This document shows, piece by piece, positions 1-8,987 of a stretch of DNA of 64,000 nucleotides. The DNA comes from Psychroserpens sp041224425. Lineage in GTDB: Bacteria; Bacteroidota; Bacteroidia; Flavobacteriales; Flavobacteriaceae. A model generated the notes under the pieces. It did no database searches and was not told where the DNA came from. It was given only the letters and a program-made list of their open reading frames with translations. Made by a program: the position numbers and the translations under genes. Every line of letters begins with the position of its first letter. The first letter of the stretch is position 1. Where the stretch lies: contig NZ_JBGFGL010000085.1 of assembly GCF_041224425.1 (NCBI RefSeq), positions 310,001 to 374,000 of the forward strand. Reading direction: 5' to 3'.

Positions 1-1
1 C

Positions 2-2593
2 CTCAAGAAAATTGAAGAATATGATCTTTCATCACTTCCAGATAGCTTTCCAAATGAAGTCGAAGTGTCTGTTTATGATGAAGAAGAAACCGATAGAACA
101 GGTTTCTTTGAAACCATTTGGGGAGAACGGTATCGCGATGTCTATTCTAGAAAAATCACTGCTAAGGTTGCAACTTTAGATACACTTTATGGTGGATTGG
201 AGGTCGTGAGACCAGGTGGTGGACATCAAACACGATCAATTAGGTTAAAAACAAAAGATGGTCGTGAACTCAATATGAGAGCACTTCGCAAAAGTGCTAC
301 GCAATACCTCCAAACTGTACTGTTTAAAGAAGATTATGTTCAAGAAGAGTTTGAGAAAACAGCTATTGAAAGCTTGATTTACGATTTTTATACAGCAGCG
401 CACCCTTATGCTTTTATGGCCATTCCTGATTTGTCAAATGCTGCTCAAGTATACCATACAAATCCTAAAATATTCTACATACCTAAGCACAAACACCTTG
501 GTAAATATAATGAGAACTATGGTAATGAGCTTTACATGATTGAAGAACGTCCAGAAGAAAACTATACTGATGAACGTAATTTTGGCTATGCCGATGACTT
601 AGAAAGCACCCATGATATTATTGAAAAAATACGAGAGGATGAAAAGCATAAAATTGATGAAAATGCTTTTGTAAGAGCACGATTGTTTGACATGCTTGTG
701 GGTGATTGGGATCGTCATCAAGATCAGTGGCGTTGGGCTCAGTTTGATCATGAAAATGGCGACAATTATTACAAACCTATCCCTAGAGATCGTGATCAAG
801 TTTTTTCAAATTTTGATGGTGCTCTTTTAGGGTTGATGCGACAATTGTCAGGATCTGCAAATCAACTGCAGGTTTATGATGAAGAGTTGAAGAATCTCGA
901 GTGGATGAATGCTGCTGGAATTAAGCTTGACCGTATATTGATTCAAGAATCGGAAAAGGACACATGGTTGAAACAAGCAAAATTCTTACAAGAGCATGTG
1001 ACTGATGAAGTTATTGATGTAGCTTTTTCAAAAGTACCAAAAGAGGTCCAAGATGAAACGCTTGAAGACATAAAGGAAAAACTTAAGGGACGTCGTTCCA
1101 ATCTTTTGGATATAGCGGAACGTTATTATAACATCCTAAATGAATTAGTCATCCTATGTGGAACCGATAAGGACGACTATATTGAAATAAAACGTATTGG
1201 AGATAAAAAGACACAAATTATCATTTCAAGAATTATCGATGGTGAGAAGGGAGAAGTCCTTGTTGATCGCATTTTTGATAGAGATGTTACGAAGGAAATA
1301 TGGGTTTACGGATTGGATGACAAGGATGTTTTTGAAGTCACAGGGAAAGCCAATAACTTGATTTTTATAAGACTTATTGGTGGTCAGGAAAACGACACCT
1401 ATAAGATTACGTCAGGACGACGCATTAAAGTCTACGACCATAAAAGTAAACCGAATACTGTAGAAGAAAATAAAGGAGCCTCACTACGTTTTACTGATGT
1501 CTATAAATTGAACCTTTTTGATTTTCAAAAGAAGATAACTGTTAATAGTTTGATTACGCCTGCGATTGGTTTTAATCCAGATGATGGTATTTCTCTTGGA
1601 ATTTCCTACTCAAAAACCAAAAATGGCTTCCAACGAAATCCCTTTTCCCAACAACACCGATTTAGAGGTGGTTACTTTTTTGCTACTAGTGGTTTTTCTC
1701 TTGAGTATAACGGCGAGTTCGCTAATTTCTCTCAAGATTGGAATCTTCATGTTGGAGGTCGCTTTACGTCTGAAAATTTCACGTACAATTTCTTCGGCTA
1801 TGGAAACGAAACCGAAAACTTTGATGATGAATTAGATTTTGATTACAACAGGGTTAAAACAAGTATTTATGCAGCAAAAGTTGGCATTCTCAAGAAAGGA
1901 AACTTTGGAAGTGATTATGGGTTTAGAGCTGTTTTTGAAGCTATTGAAATAGATTACACACCCAACCGGTTTATTCAAGATATCATCCCTTTGGAGTCTG
2001 ATGAGTTTTATGACAGACAATTGTTTGGAGGTGTAGAAGCAGAATATAAATATCAAAGTTTCGATGATGTTTTAACACCTACGAGAGGCATGACATTTTT
2101 GCTTAATGTTGGTGGTAAATCAAATCTGGATGATACCAATCAGACACACGCTTATATTAATTCTAACTTAGGGTTTTACAACGCTATTTCAAAAAACAGA
2201 AAATTAGTGTTGAAAACCGATGTGAGAAGTCAATTTAGAATCGGAAACTTAAACAGTATCCAGTTTTATCAAGCTTCTAATATTGGAGGTAGAAACGGAT
2301 TGCGTGGCTATAGAACGGAACGCTTCACTGGTAGAAATTCCTTTGTTGGAAGTGCTGATTTACGCTATGCATTCGATTCTTTCAAAACAAGTATTCTACC
2401 GCTTCAGATCGGAATTTTTACCGGATTCGATGTAGGAAGAGTGTGGTTGAAAGGTGATTTTTCTGAACAATGGCACAATGATTATGGTGGCGGATTTTGG
2501 GTCACTGCTGCTGAAAGCCTTTCAGGAACATTCAATCTTTTCAATAGTCCTGAAGGGTTGCGATTTTCTTTCGGTTTCGGACTTAATTTTTAG
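2..2593 (+). CDS. Outer-membrane beta-barrel (BamA/surface-antigen-like) protein with kinase-like motif, 5' partial
   Basis: The frame is open from base 2, so the gene begins before the window; 863 codons are visible. The C-terminal ~350 residues look like a transmembrane beta-barrel: alternating aromatic strands, a GGRNGLRGYR element as in Omp85/BamA-type barrels, and a terminal aromatic strand ending FGLNF. Before it lies a soluble region with GDWDRHQDQW (about 700-732) and PIPRDRDQVF (about 778-807), resembling the catalytic and metal-binding motifs of CotH/Fam20/HipA-type kinase folds. From memory, flavobacterial proteins of this kind are about 1,200 residues long and start with a calcineurin-like phosphoesterase domain, which would lie upstream of the window. 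It converges on the next gene with an 11-base overlap. The substrate is unknown. Confidence 0.75.
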   Translation, partial: LKKIEEYDLSSLPDSFPNEVEVSVYDEEETDRTGFFETIWGERYRDVYSRKITAKVATLDTLYGGLEVVRPGGGHQTRSIRLKTKDGRELNMRALRKSATQYLQTVLFKEDYVQEEFEKTAIESLIYDFYTAAHPYAFMAIPDLSNAAQVYHTNPKIFYIPKHKHLGKYNENYGNELYMIEERPEENYTDERNFGYADDLESTHDIIEKIREDEKHKIDENAFVRARLFDMLVGDWDRHQDQWRWAQFDHENGDNYYKPIPRDRDQVFSNFDGALLGLMRQLSGSANQLQVYDEELKNLEWMNAAGIKLDRILIQESEKDTWLKQAKFLQEHVTDEVIDVAFSKVPKEVQDETLEDIKEKLKGRRSNLLDIAERYYNILNELVILCGTDKDDYIEIKRIGDKKTQIIISRIIDGEKGEVLVDRIFDRDVTKEIWVYGLDDKDVFEVTGKANNLIFIRLIGGQENDTYKITSGRRIKVYDHKSKPNTVEENKGASLRFTDVYKLNLFDFQKKITVNSLITPAIGFNPDDGISLGISYSKTKNGFQRNPFSQQHRFRGGYFFATSGFSLEYNGEFANFSQDWNLHVGGRFTSENFTYNFFGYGNETENFDDELDFDYNRVKTSIYAAKVGILKKGNFGSDYGFRAVFEAIEIDYTPNRFIQDIIPLESDEFYDRQLFGGVEAEYKYQSFDDVLTPTRGMTFLLNVGGKSNLDDTNQTHAYINSNLGFYNAISKNRKLVLKTDVRSQFRIGNLNSIQFYQASNIGGRNGLRGYRTERFTGRNSFVGSADLRYAFDSFKTSILPLQIGIFTGFDVGRVWLKGDFSEQWHNDYGGGFWVTAAESLSGTFNLFNSPEGLRFSFGFGLNF

Positions 2594-3395
2594 AAAAGTC
2601 AAAGGTGTAAATATTACCACCTGACGAACCATTTTGTTCGTCGGTGATCATGACAGTTGTATCGTTTAAAAATGTGATTCCTTCTTTTTGCGTATCATGT
2701 TCAAAATCGATTGCTTCAACTTTGCCGCTAAAAAAATCATCGTTTTTGAAATCATCGAGTTTCCAAAGTTTATCGTGATTTAATAGCACTACAATTTTGC
2801 CGTCATCACTAATATCTGCTGAGGTTACCTTAGTGTCTTTTCCATCTAGCTTATAAGTTGAAATCAATTGAGCTTCATGTTTCCCTTCCTGATTTGGTAC
2901 TTTGATGAGTTTGGTTTTTTTCGGGCTTTTACTGAAGATGTAAAACGCATTATTATATATAAAGAACGATTCAAAATCTTCGTAGTCAATATCATCAGGT
3001 AAAGTAAAACTAATACTTACAGGCGTGACAGAATTGTTTGCAGATACGGGATTTCGAACTTTGTAAATGTGAAACGTTTTTTCCTTTTCATTGTTGTTTC
3101 CAAAGTCACCAACATAAATATTCCCTTCAGAATCTGAAGTTAAATCCTCATAATCTTCATTTGGCACACCTTTAAGCTCTATTCTTTTGACGATGTCGCC
3201 TTTGGAGTTAAGCCCATAAATGTAGTTGTCGTTTCCAGCATCTTGAATAACCCAAAATAAGTCTGAACCATTGACGATTTCAACCGCTGAGGTTTCCTTA
3301 AGGTTTAGTGGTAAACTGGCAACTACTTTTAAATGTCCTGTATTACAAGACATCAATAACAAACAAACAATAAAATATTTCAAATTAAAACTCAT
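2583..3395 (-). CDS. Beta-propeller lipoprotein of unknown function
   Basis: The frame is open to 3431, but the ATG at 3395 is preferred because it gives a clean lipoprotein signal peptide (FIVCLLLMSC, Cys17). The mature part has repeated short blade-like motifs of the type GNIYVGDFGNN and DDGKIVVLLN, pointing to an NHL/SMP-30-like beta-propeller. No catalytic motif is recognised. It is monocistronic, convergent with the upstream barrel gene and divergent from tesB. It probably sits in the periplasm or on the inner or outer membrane. Confidence 0.7.
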   Translation of the reverse strand: MSFNLKYFIVCLLLMSCNTGHLKVVASLPLNLKETSAVEIVNGSDLFWVIQDAGNDNYIYGLNSKGDIVKRIELKGVPNEDYEDLTSDSEGNIYVGDFGNNNEKEKTFHIYKVRNPVSANNSVTPVSISFTLPDDIDYEDFESFFIYNNAFYIFSKSPKKTKLIKVPNQEGKHEAQLISTYKLDGKDTKVTSADISDDGKIVVLLNHDKLWKLDDFKNDDFFSGKVEAIDFEHDTQKEGITFLNDTTVMITDEQNGSSGGNIYTFDFSKN

Positions 3396-3466
3396 AATGC
3401 ACAATGTAAAAAAGCTAATGTGTGTTCTCAAATTTTAAATCTTAAACTAATTATAAAATTTCTTTT

Positions 3467-3497
3467 TTGGTTTATAAATGTATCATTTATAGCTTTG
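3467..3497 (+). promoter_or_regulatory. Bacteroidetes-type promoter for the tesB operon
   Basis: TTG at 3467-3469, a 20-base spacer, then TAGCTTTG at 3490-3497, matching the TTG/TAnnTTTG consensus of the Bacteroidetes primary sigma factor. The start codon of tesB follows 16 bases later, so the leader would be very short. Confidence 0.65.
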
Positions 3498-3513
3498 GAA
3501 AAACAAATAGACT

Positions 3514-4374
3514 ATGAATTCAGCCCAAGACCTTTTACAACTCATTCATTTAGAACAACAGGATGAAAATCGGTTTCAAGGAATGAGTAAAACAGTTGGA
3601 AGTCCTAACGTGTTTGGTGGTCAAGTGTTGTCACAAGCTGTAAATGCTGCCAGTAGAACAGTTCATAACGATAGGGTTTTACATTCCTTACATTCTTATT
3701 TTTTAGAGCCAGGGAATCTCAGCATTCCAATTGTTTACAATGTTGAGGTAGTTAGAAATGGTGGTAGTTTTTCGGTACGACGAGTTACAGCACAACAGGA
3801 AGGAAAGATCATATTTATACTTTCGGCATCATATCATAAAGAGGAAATAGGACATGAGCACCAAATTCAAATTAAAAGTGATATAAAACAGCCAGAGGAT
3901 TTGATGAGTTGGACAGAAATGTTAGGGCGTTTTGGTGATCACTTGCCAAGTAAAACCAAAGGGTTTTTAGAAATTGATCGTCCTGTTGAATTCAAACCTA
4001 CGCAAATCGTCAATCCTTTAAATACCAAAGATTTACCGCCTTACACAGATGTTTGGGTAAAGTTGAAAGGCAACGTGTCACAATTAAATCGATCAGAAAA
4101 GCAGCAGATTCTGACGTATATTTCAGATTATAATATTTTAACCGCAGCAATGAATCGTCATGCGAGTAAAGCCAATTGGAATAACACCCAAACAGCGAGT
4201 TTAGACCACTCTATGTGGTTTTTTAGAGATTTTGATTATGATGATTGGTTGCTATATTCTTTAGAATCACCAAATACCGTAGGTGCTAGAGGTTTTGCAA
4301 AAGGGAATTTATTCACGAGAGATGGTGTCTTGATTGCCTCAGTGGCGCAAGAAGGTTTGATGCGTCCCAAATAA
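3514..4374 (+). CDS. tesB: Acyl-CoA thioesterase II
   Basis: Hydrolyses acyl-CoA to fatty acid and CoA in the cytoplasm. Its 286 residues equal the usual TesB length, and it has the double hot-dog layout: an N-terminal half with FGGQVLSQA (34-42) and a C-terminal half with LDHSMWFF (Asp231) and QEGLMR (Gln279), matching the Asp and Gln of the E. coli TesB catalytic site. It is the first gene of a tight operon with a glycerophosphodiesterase, a flavoprotein and a DUF1697 protein. Confidence 0.93.
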   Translation: MNSAQDLLQLIHLEQQDENRFQGMSKTVGSPNVFGGQVLSQAVNAASRTVHNDRVLHSLHSYFLEPGNLSIPIVYNVEVVRNGGSFSVRRVTAQQEGKIIFILSASYHKEEIGHEHQIQIKSDIKQPEDLMSWTEMLGRFGDHLPSKTKGFLEIDRPVEFKPTQIVNPLNTKDLPPYTDVWVKLKGNVSQLNRSEKQQILTYISDYNILTAAMNRHASKANWNNTQTASLDHSMWFFRDFDYDDWLLYSLESPNTVGARGFAKGNLFTRDGVLIASVAQEGLMRPK

Positions 4375-4384
4375 ACAGAACAAT

Positions 4385-5062
4385 ATGCTTAAAATAGGTC
4401 ACAGAGGAGCCAAAGCTTATGTTGCAGAAAATACCATAGCTTCAATCAATAAGGCATTGGAATTGCACGTTGACGGTATTGAAATTGACGTGCATTGTTG
4501 TGCTTCTGGTGAATTGGTGGTATTTCATGATTTTACGCTTGACCGTATGACCAATGGTTCTGGAGAGGTTTCAAAATTAACACTTCAAGAATTGAAACAG
4601 TTGAAAGTAAATGGGAAGTATAGCATCCCAACATTGCAAGAGGTTCTAAACAAAATTGATAAACGATGCCTGATTAACATCGAACTTAAAGGAAAGGGAA
4701 CGGCTAATACAACCATGCAAATGATTCAAGAGTATATATCGAATCACAATTGGTCAAATGAACACTTCTTAATCTCGAGTTTTCAGCATCATGAGTTGGA
4801 GGCAGTATATGATGAAAACCCTAAACTTCGATTAGCAGTTTTAACTAAAGCCAGTGTTTCAGAAGCTATTGAATTCGCACAAACAATAAATGCTTATGCC
4901 ATTCATCCTAACCTGGCACTTTTAACCAAAGACAATGTAAAAACAGCTCAAGATAAAGGCTTTAAAGTGAATGTTTGGACTGTTAATGATAAAGAAGCTA
5001 TTGAACGAATGAAACGATATGGTGTTGATGGCATCATTTCAGATAATCCAGATCTCATTTGA
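4385..5062 (+). CDS. Glycerophosphodiester phosphodiesterase (cytosolic type)
   Basis: GDPD-family enzyme that cleaves glycerophosphodiesters to glycerol-3-phosphate and an alcohol. At 225 residues with no signal peptide it resembles cytosolic UgpQ rather than periplasmic GlpQ. Key residues are visible: His6-Arg7 in GHRGA, Glu15-Asn-Thr in AENT, Glu33/Asp35 in EIDVH, and His48-Asp49 in FHDFTLDR. It lies 10 bases after tesB and overlaps the next gene by 4 bases, which suggests a shared transcript for lipid turnover. Confidence 0.92.
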   Translation: MLKIGHRGAKAYVAENTIASINKALELHVDGIEIDVHCCASGELVVFHDFTLDRMTNGSGEVSKLTLQELKQLKVNGKYSIPTLQEVLNKIDKRCLINIELKGKGTANTTMQMIQEYISNHNWSNEHFLISSFQHHELEAVYDENPKLRLAVLTKASVSEAIEFAQTINAYAIHPNLALLTKDNVKTAQDKGFKVNVWTVNDKEAIERMKRYGVDGIISDNPDLI

Positions 5063-6273
5063 AAACTTACGATGTCATAATTGTTGGTGGTGGTGCTGCA
5101 GGTTTTTTTGCAGCCATAAACATAGCTGAGCGAAATCAAAATTTAAGTATTGCCATTATAGAACGCGGAAAGGAAGGGCTTCAGAAAGTAAAGGTGTCTG
5201 GAGGAGGTCGCTGTAATGTTACACATGCTGAATTTATGCCTTCAGAATTGGTTCAAAATTATCCAAGAGGTGAAAAGGAACTTTTGGGACCATTCCACCA
5301 ATTCATGACTGGCGATACCATTGCATGGTTTGAAGATCATGGTGTCGAATTGAAAACAGAGGAAGATGGTAGAATGTTTCCTATATCTGATTCATCTCAA
5401 ACTATAATAGATTGTTTTCTGGAACAGGTTAAAAACCATCAAATAGAGGTCTTTTATAAGCATAATTTGTTGCAAATAGCTTCTGAAAACGGACAATGGA
5501 TACTTCAAACCAATCAAGATGATTTTTTGTGTGATAAGATGATGTTGACAACGGGTAGCAATACCAAAATATGGAAACTGTTACAGCAACTTGGACATAC
5601 AATTTCAGAACCAGTACCATCGCTTTTTACTTTTGATATCAAAGATGATCGCATAGCAACCATTCCTGGAGTGGTGGTTAAAAATGTAGATGTCAAAGTA
5701 TTAAATTCAGACTTGTCTAGCGAAGGTCCGCTTTTAATAACGCATGTTGGCATGAGTGCGCCAGCTATATTGAAATTATCGGCTTTTGGTGCTTTGGAAT
5801 TGGCAAAACGCAATTATCAATTTGACATTGAAATCAATTTTGTCAAACACAGTTTTGAGGATTGTTTAAACCAATTGAAAGCATTAAAGCAAGAATGGTC
5901 TAAGAAAACCGTGTCTAAATTCACTCATTTTGACTTGCCAAAACGTTTATGGCAAAACTTGGTTTTGGCCTCTAATATCTCCAAAGACTTACGTTGGGCT
6001 GATATCAATAAATCACAATTGGAAACATTGGCAGGACAATTGACAAAAGCCATCTTTAAGGTCACAGGGAAAAGTACCTTTAAAGAAGAATTTGTTACGG
6101 CTGGAGGTGTAGATTTAACCGAAATAAACTTTAAAACCTTTGAAAGTAAACGCCATAAAAACTTGTATTTTGCAGGTGAGATTTTAAATATTGATGCCAT
6201 TACTGGTGGATTCAATTTTCAAAATGCATGGACAGGTGCTTATATTGCAGCTAAAAGTATTTCAGAATCATGA
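5059..6273 (+). CDS. NAD(P)/FAD-dependent oxidoreductase, BaiN/YhiN (HI0933) family
   Basis: 404-residue flavoprotein with a Rossmann FAD site IVGGGAAG (8-15), the family motif KVSGGGRCN (about 50-58), and a C-terminal FAD-contact block (YFAGEILN, then TGGFNFQNAW). The start is TTG at 5059, overlapping the preceding stop by four bases; no ATG fits near it. Family members are often annotated as aminoacetone oxidases or flavoproteins of unknown substrate; one gut relative, BaiN, acts on bile acids. The substrate here cannot be read from sequence. Confidence 0.88.
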   Translation: MKTYDVIIVGGGAAGFFAAINIAERNQNLSIAIIERGKEGLQKVKVSGGGRCNVTHAEFMPSELVQNYPRGEKELLGPFHQFMTGDTIAWFEDHGVELKTEEDGRMFPISDSSQTIIDCFLEQVKNHQIEVFYKHNLLQIASENGQWILQTNQDDFLCDKMMLTTGSNTKIWKLLQQLGHTISEPVPSLFTFDIKDDRIATIPGVVVKNVDVKVLNSDLSSEGPLLITHVGMSAPAILKLSAFGALELAKRNYQFDIEINFVKHSFEDCLNQLKALKQEWSKKTVSKFTHFDLPKRLWQNLVLASNISKDLRWADINKSQLETLAGQLTKAIFKVTGKSTFKEEFVTAGGVDLTEINFKTFESKRHKNLYFAGEILNIDAITGGFNFQNAWTGAYIAAKSISES

Positions 6274-6818
6274 ACACATACATTGCGCTTTTAAGAGGAA
6301 TTAATGTTGGCGGACACAAAAAAGTGCCAATGGCTGAATTACGTAAATTATTGACAAATTCAGGATTTGAAAATGTAAGCACTTACATTCAAAGTGGCAA
6401 CGTGATTTTGAATTCCTCACTGTCAGATATAAAAATGATAGAAGACAAAATTCAGAAGTCTATTTTAGAGCATTTCGGCTTTGAAGTGACTGTATTGGTC
6501 AGAACTAGAAATCATTTTTTGAATAATTTTAATAATTGTCCGTTTAAGCAAGAACAAAAAGAAAATAGTTATTTTGTCTTGTTAAGTGATGTCCCAAAAA
6601 GTGAAAATTTGGAAAAAGTTAAAGACATTAGCTATGAAAACGAAACCTATCAAATTATTGAGGATTGTCTCTACTTTTATTCTTCGGTTGGATATGGAAA
6701 CTCGAAATTTAACATGAATACTTTCGAGAAGAAATTAAATATGAGCGCAACCACTAGAAATTATAAAACGATGGTTAAATTATTAAGCTTATCAAAAGAA
6801 CTTGAGAACAGACCGTAG
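6270..6818 (+). CDS. DUF1697 family protein
   Basis: 182 residues opening with the DUF1697 signature ALLRGINVGG followed by KVPMAELRKLL and YIQSGNVIL. The family is a widespread bacterial cytosolic domain of undefined function. The start overlaps the preceding flavoprotein stop by 4 bases (ATGA), making it the last gene of the tesB operon. A promoter for mvaD follows directly. Confidence 0.88.
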   Translation: MNTYIALLRGINVGGHKKVPMAELRKLLTNSGFENVSTYIQSGNVILNSSLSDIKMIEDKIQKSILEHFGFEVTVLVRTRNHFLNNFNNCPFKQEQKENSYFVLLSDVPKSENLEKVKDISYENETYQIIEDCLYFYSSVGYGNSKFNMNTFEKKLNMSATTRNYKTMVKLLSLSKELENRP

Positions 6819-6834
6819 ATATTCCTTATTTTTG
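6802..6834 (+). promoter_or_regulatory. Promoter for the mvaD block
   Basis: TTG at 6802-6804, a 22-base spacer, and TATTTTTG at 6827-6834, matching TTG/TAnnTTTG. It overlaps the last codons of the DUF1697 gene and lies 16 bases before the mvaD ATG. Confidence 0.6.
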
Positions 6835-6850
6835 CCCTAGAATTGATTCT

Positions 6851-7951
6851 ATGATAGCACAAGATTTCATTCCAAAATCGTATTTGAACCTCCCAGAATC
6901 AGGTCAGCATAAATGGGCTGCACCTAGTAACATTGCTCTAGTAAAATATTGGGGAAAAAAGAAGGATCAAATCCCTGAAAATCCATCTGTTAGTTTTACA
7001 CTTAAGCATTGTAAAACCATCACATCTATAAGCTATTCAAAAAAGAAAAGCAGTGAAGGGTTTTCTTTTGATGTGTTTTTGGATGGCGAACAAAAAGAGG
7101 ATTTCAAGCCAAAAATCGAAACGTTTTTTGAGCGTATTGAAGTGTATCTTCCGTTTTTAAAGGCGTACTATTTCAAAATAGAAACCTCAAATACATTTCC
7201 TCACAGTTCTGGAATAGCCTCTTCAGCTTCTGGAATGAGTGCTTTGGCAATGTGCCTAATGAGTCTTGAAAGAGATATAATTGTCCATTCTAGCAAAGAT
7301 GGAAAAACTTTAGACGAAGACTATTTGATTAAAAAAGCATCCTTTTTGGCGCGATTGGGCTCTGGTAGTGCCAGTCGAAGTATTGAAGGAGATTTGATTG
7401 TTTGGGGAAAACATCAGGATATTGAAGGCAGCTCTGATTTGTTTGGTGTTAAGTATCCATATCCTGTGCATGGGAATTTTAAAAATTATCAAGATACCAT
7501 TTTGTTGGTCGATAAAGGAGAGAAGCAAGTGAGCAGTACTGTTGGCCACAATTTAATGCATGGTCATCCTTTTTCTGAACGTCGTTTTGAACAAGCTCAT
7601 GAAAACATGTCCAAACTCAAAGCGGTTTTTGAATCGGGAGATTTTGATGCTTTTATAAGTATTGTTGAAAGTGAAGCACTCACGCTGCATGCTATGATGA
7701 TGACCAGTATGCCATATTTTATATTGATGAAACCGAATACCTTAGAAATTATCAATGCTATTTGGAAATTCAGGGAAAACACAAACTCTAAAGTTTGCTT
7801 TACACTTGATGCTGGCGCCAATGTTCATGTGCTTTATCCTGAAAAAGAAAAAGAAAATGTATTGAGGTTTATAAAAGAAAATTTAGTTGTGTATTGTCAA
7901 AACGGACATTATATTAGCGACGAAATAGGTTTTGGTGCTCAACCCTTATAG
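6851..7951 (+). CDS. mvaD: Diphosphomevalonate decarboxylase
   Basis: Final step of the mevalonate pathway: ATP-dependent decarboxylation of mevalonate diphosphate to isopentenyl diphosphate. 366 residues with the family N-terminus APSNIALVKYWGKK (24-37), the GHMP-kinase ATP loop SGIASSASGMSAL (about 120-132), and the SGSASRSIEGDLIVW block carrying the conserved Ser/Arg. It is followed by a GHMP kinase and a UbiA prenyltransferase, making an isoprenoid block. The other mevalonate genes (GYDIA kinase, HMG-CoA reductase) are about 41 kb away in the same window. Confidence 0.95.
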   Translation: MIAQDFIPKSYLNLPESGQHKWAAPSNIALVKYWGKKKDQIPENPSVSFTLKHCKTITSISYSKKKSSEGFSFDVFLDGEQKEDFKPKIETFFERIEVYLPFLKAYYFKIETSNTFPHSSGIASSASGMSALAMCLMSLERDIIVHSSKDGKTLDEDYLIKKASFLARLGSGSASRSIEGDLIVWGKHQDIEGSSDLFGVKYPYPVHGNFKNYQDTILLVDKGEKQVSSTVGHNLMHGHPFSERRFEQAHENMSKLKAVFESGDFDAFISIVESEALTLHAMMMTSMPYFILMKPNTLEIINAIWKFRENTNSKVCFTLDAGANVHVLYPEKEKENVLRFIKENLVVYCQNGHYISDEIGFGAQPL

Positions 7952-8016
7952 ATTGTTAGCCAATATTTTATAAAATTATTGGCAGTTCAAAATAAACCAA
8001 ATACTAGAATAATACG

Positions 8017-8024
8017 TATATTTG
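8017..8024 (+). promoter_or_regulatory. -7 box (TATATTTG) before the GHMP kinase gene
   Basis: An exact TAnnTTTG match 23 bases before the ATG at 8048. No TTG lies at the right distance upstream, so this is a partial promoter call. It falls inside the N-terminal extension of the open frame and so supports the internal ATG as the true start. Confidence 0.4.
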
Positions 8025-8047
8025 TTAAAGCTAATGGCGATTATTTC

Positions 8048-8977
8048 ATGAAAGGACCTCTGTTTTACTCTAAAATCTTACTCTTTGGTGAGTATGGTAT
8101 CATCAAAGACTCAAAAGGGTTATCAATTCCATACAATTTTTATAATGGAGCTTTGAAAATGGATGAAAATCCATCGGAAAAAGCAAAAAAATCCAACGAA
8201 GCCTTAAAAGGTTTTGCACAGCATTTAAAATCTCTAGATGCCTCTTTAGTGGAATTTGACTTTGAATCATTATCAAATGATGTGGACTCTGGAATGTATT
8301 TCGATTCTTCCATCCCACAAGGCTATGGTGTTGGAAGTAGTGGAGCCTTAGTTGCAGCTATTTATGATAAATATGCCAAAGATAAAATTACGGTTCTTGA
8401 AAACTTAACAAGAGAAAAGCTGTTGAAACTTAAGATGATTTTTTCTGAAATGGAATCTTTTTTCCACGGAAAATCTTCTGGATTAGATCCGTTAAATAGC
8501 TATTTAAGTATTCCAATCCTGATTAATTCAAAAGACAACATTGAAGCTACAGGTATTCCTGCCCAACAAACCGATGGAAAAGGTGCTGTGTTTTTATTAG
8601 ATTCTGGAATGATAGGTGAAACGGCTCCTATGGTTCGTATTTTCATGGAAAACATGAAGCAGGAAGGCTTTAGAAACATGTTGAAGGATCAGTTTATCAA
8701 ACACACCGATGCCTGTGTTGATGATTTCCTTAAAGGAGATATCAAGTCGCTTTTTAAAAATACCAAGCAACTGTCTAAAGTGGTGTTGAATAATTTCAAG
8801 CCTATGATTCCGAAGCAACTCCATGAATTGTGGAAAAATGGTATCGAAACCAATCAGTATTATCTGAAACTATGTGGTTCTGGAGGTGGAGGTTACATAC
8901 TAGGGTTTACCGAAGATTTTGAAACTGCACAAAAATCTTTGAAGGATTATAAATTAGAGGTGGTTTATAACTTCTAA
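8048..8977 (+). CDS. GHMP kinase, probable mevalonate kinase
   Basis: 309 residues from the ATG at 8048. The frame extends back to a TTG at 7979, but that extension has no family similarity and contains a -7 box. GHMP features: an N-terminal KILLFGEYG (9-17) like the kinase opening of mevalonate kinases, the ATP loop QGYGVGSSGAL (91-101), and a C-terminal glycine-rich KLCGSGGGGYILGF. It sits between mvaD and a prenyltransferase, supporting phosphorylation of mevalonate. The second GHMP kinase at 48064-48996 could share or divide the mevalonate and phosphomevalonate steps with it, so the exact substrate is inferred from context. Confidence 0.82.
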   Translation: MKGPLFYSKILLFGEYGIIKDSKGLSIPYNFYNGALKMDENPSEKAKKSNEALKGFAQHLKSLDASLVEFDFESLSNDVDSGMYFDSSIPQGYGVGSSGALVAAIYDKYAKDKITVLENLTREKLLKLKMIFSEMESFFHGKSSGLDPLNSYLSIPILINSKDNIEATGIPAQQTDGKGAVFLLDSGMIGETAPMVRIFMENMKQEGFRNMLKDQFIKHTDACVDDFLKGDIKSLFKNTKQLSKVVLNNFKPMIPKQLHELWKNGIETNQYYLKLCGSGGGGYILGFTEDFETAQKSLKDYKLEVVYNF

Positions 8978-8987
8978 AATTTCGTTT

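Noticed and set aside
5514..6215. Open frames on the minus strand inside the flavoprotein gene
   Set aside because: They are shadows of a gene with clear family motifs on the plus strand; no homology or start signals of their own.
7979..8047. N-terminal extension of the GHMP kinase from a TTG start
   Set aside because: The extension lacks family similarity and contains a -7 promoter box; the ATG at 8048 gives the normal kinase N-terminus.
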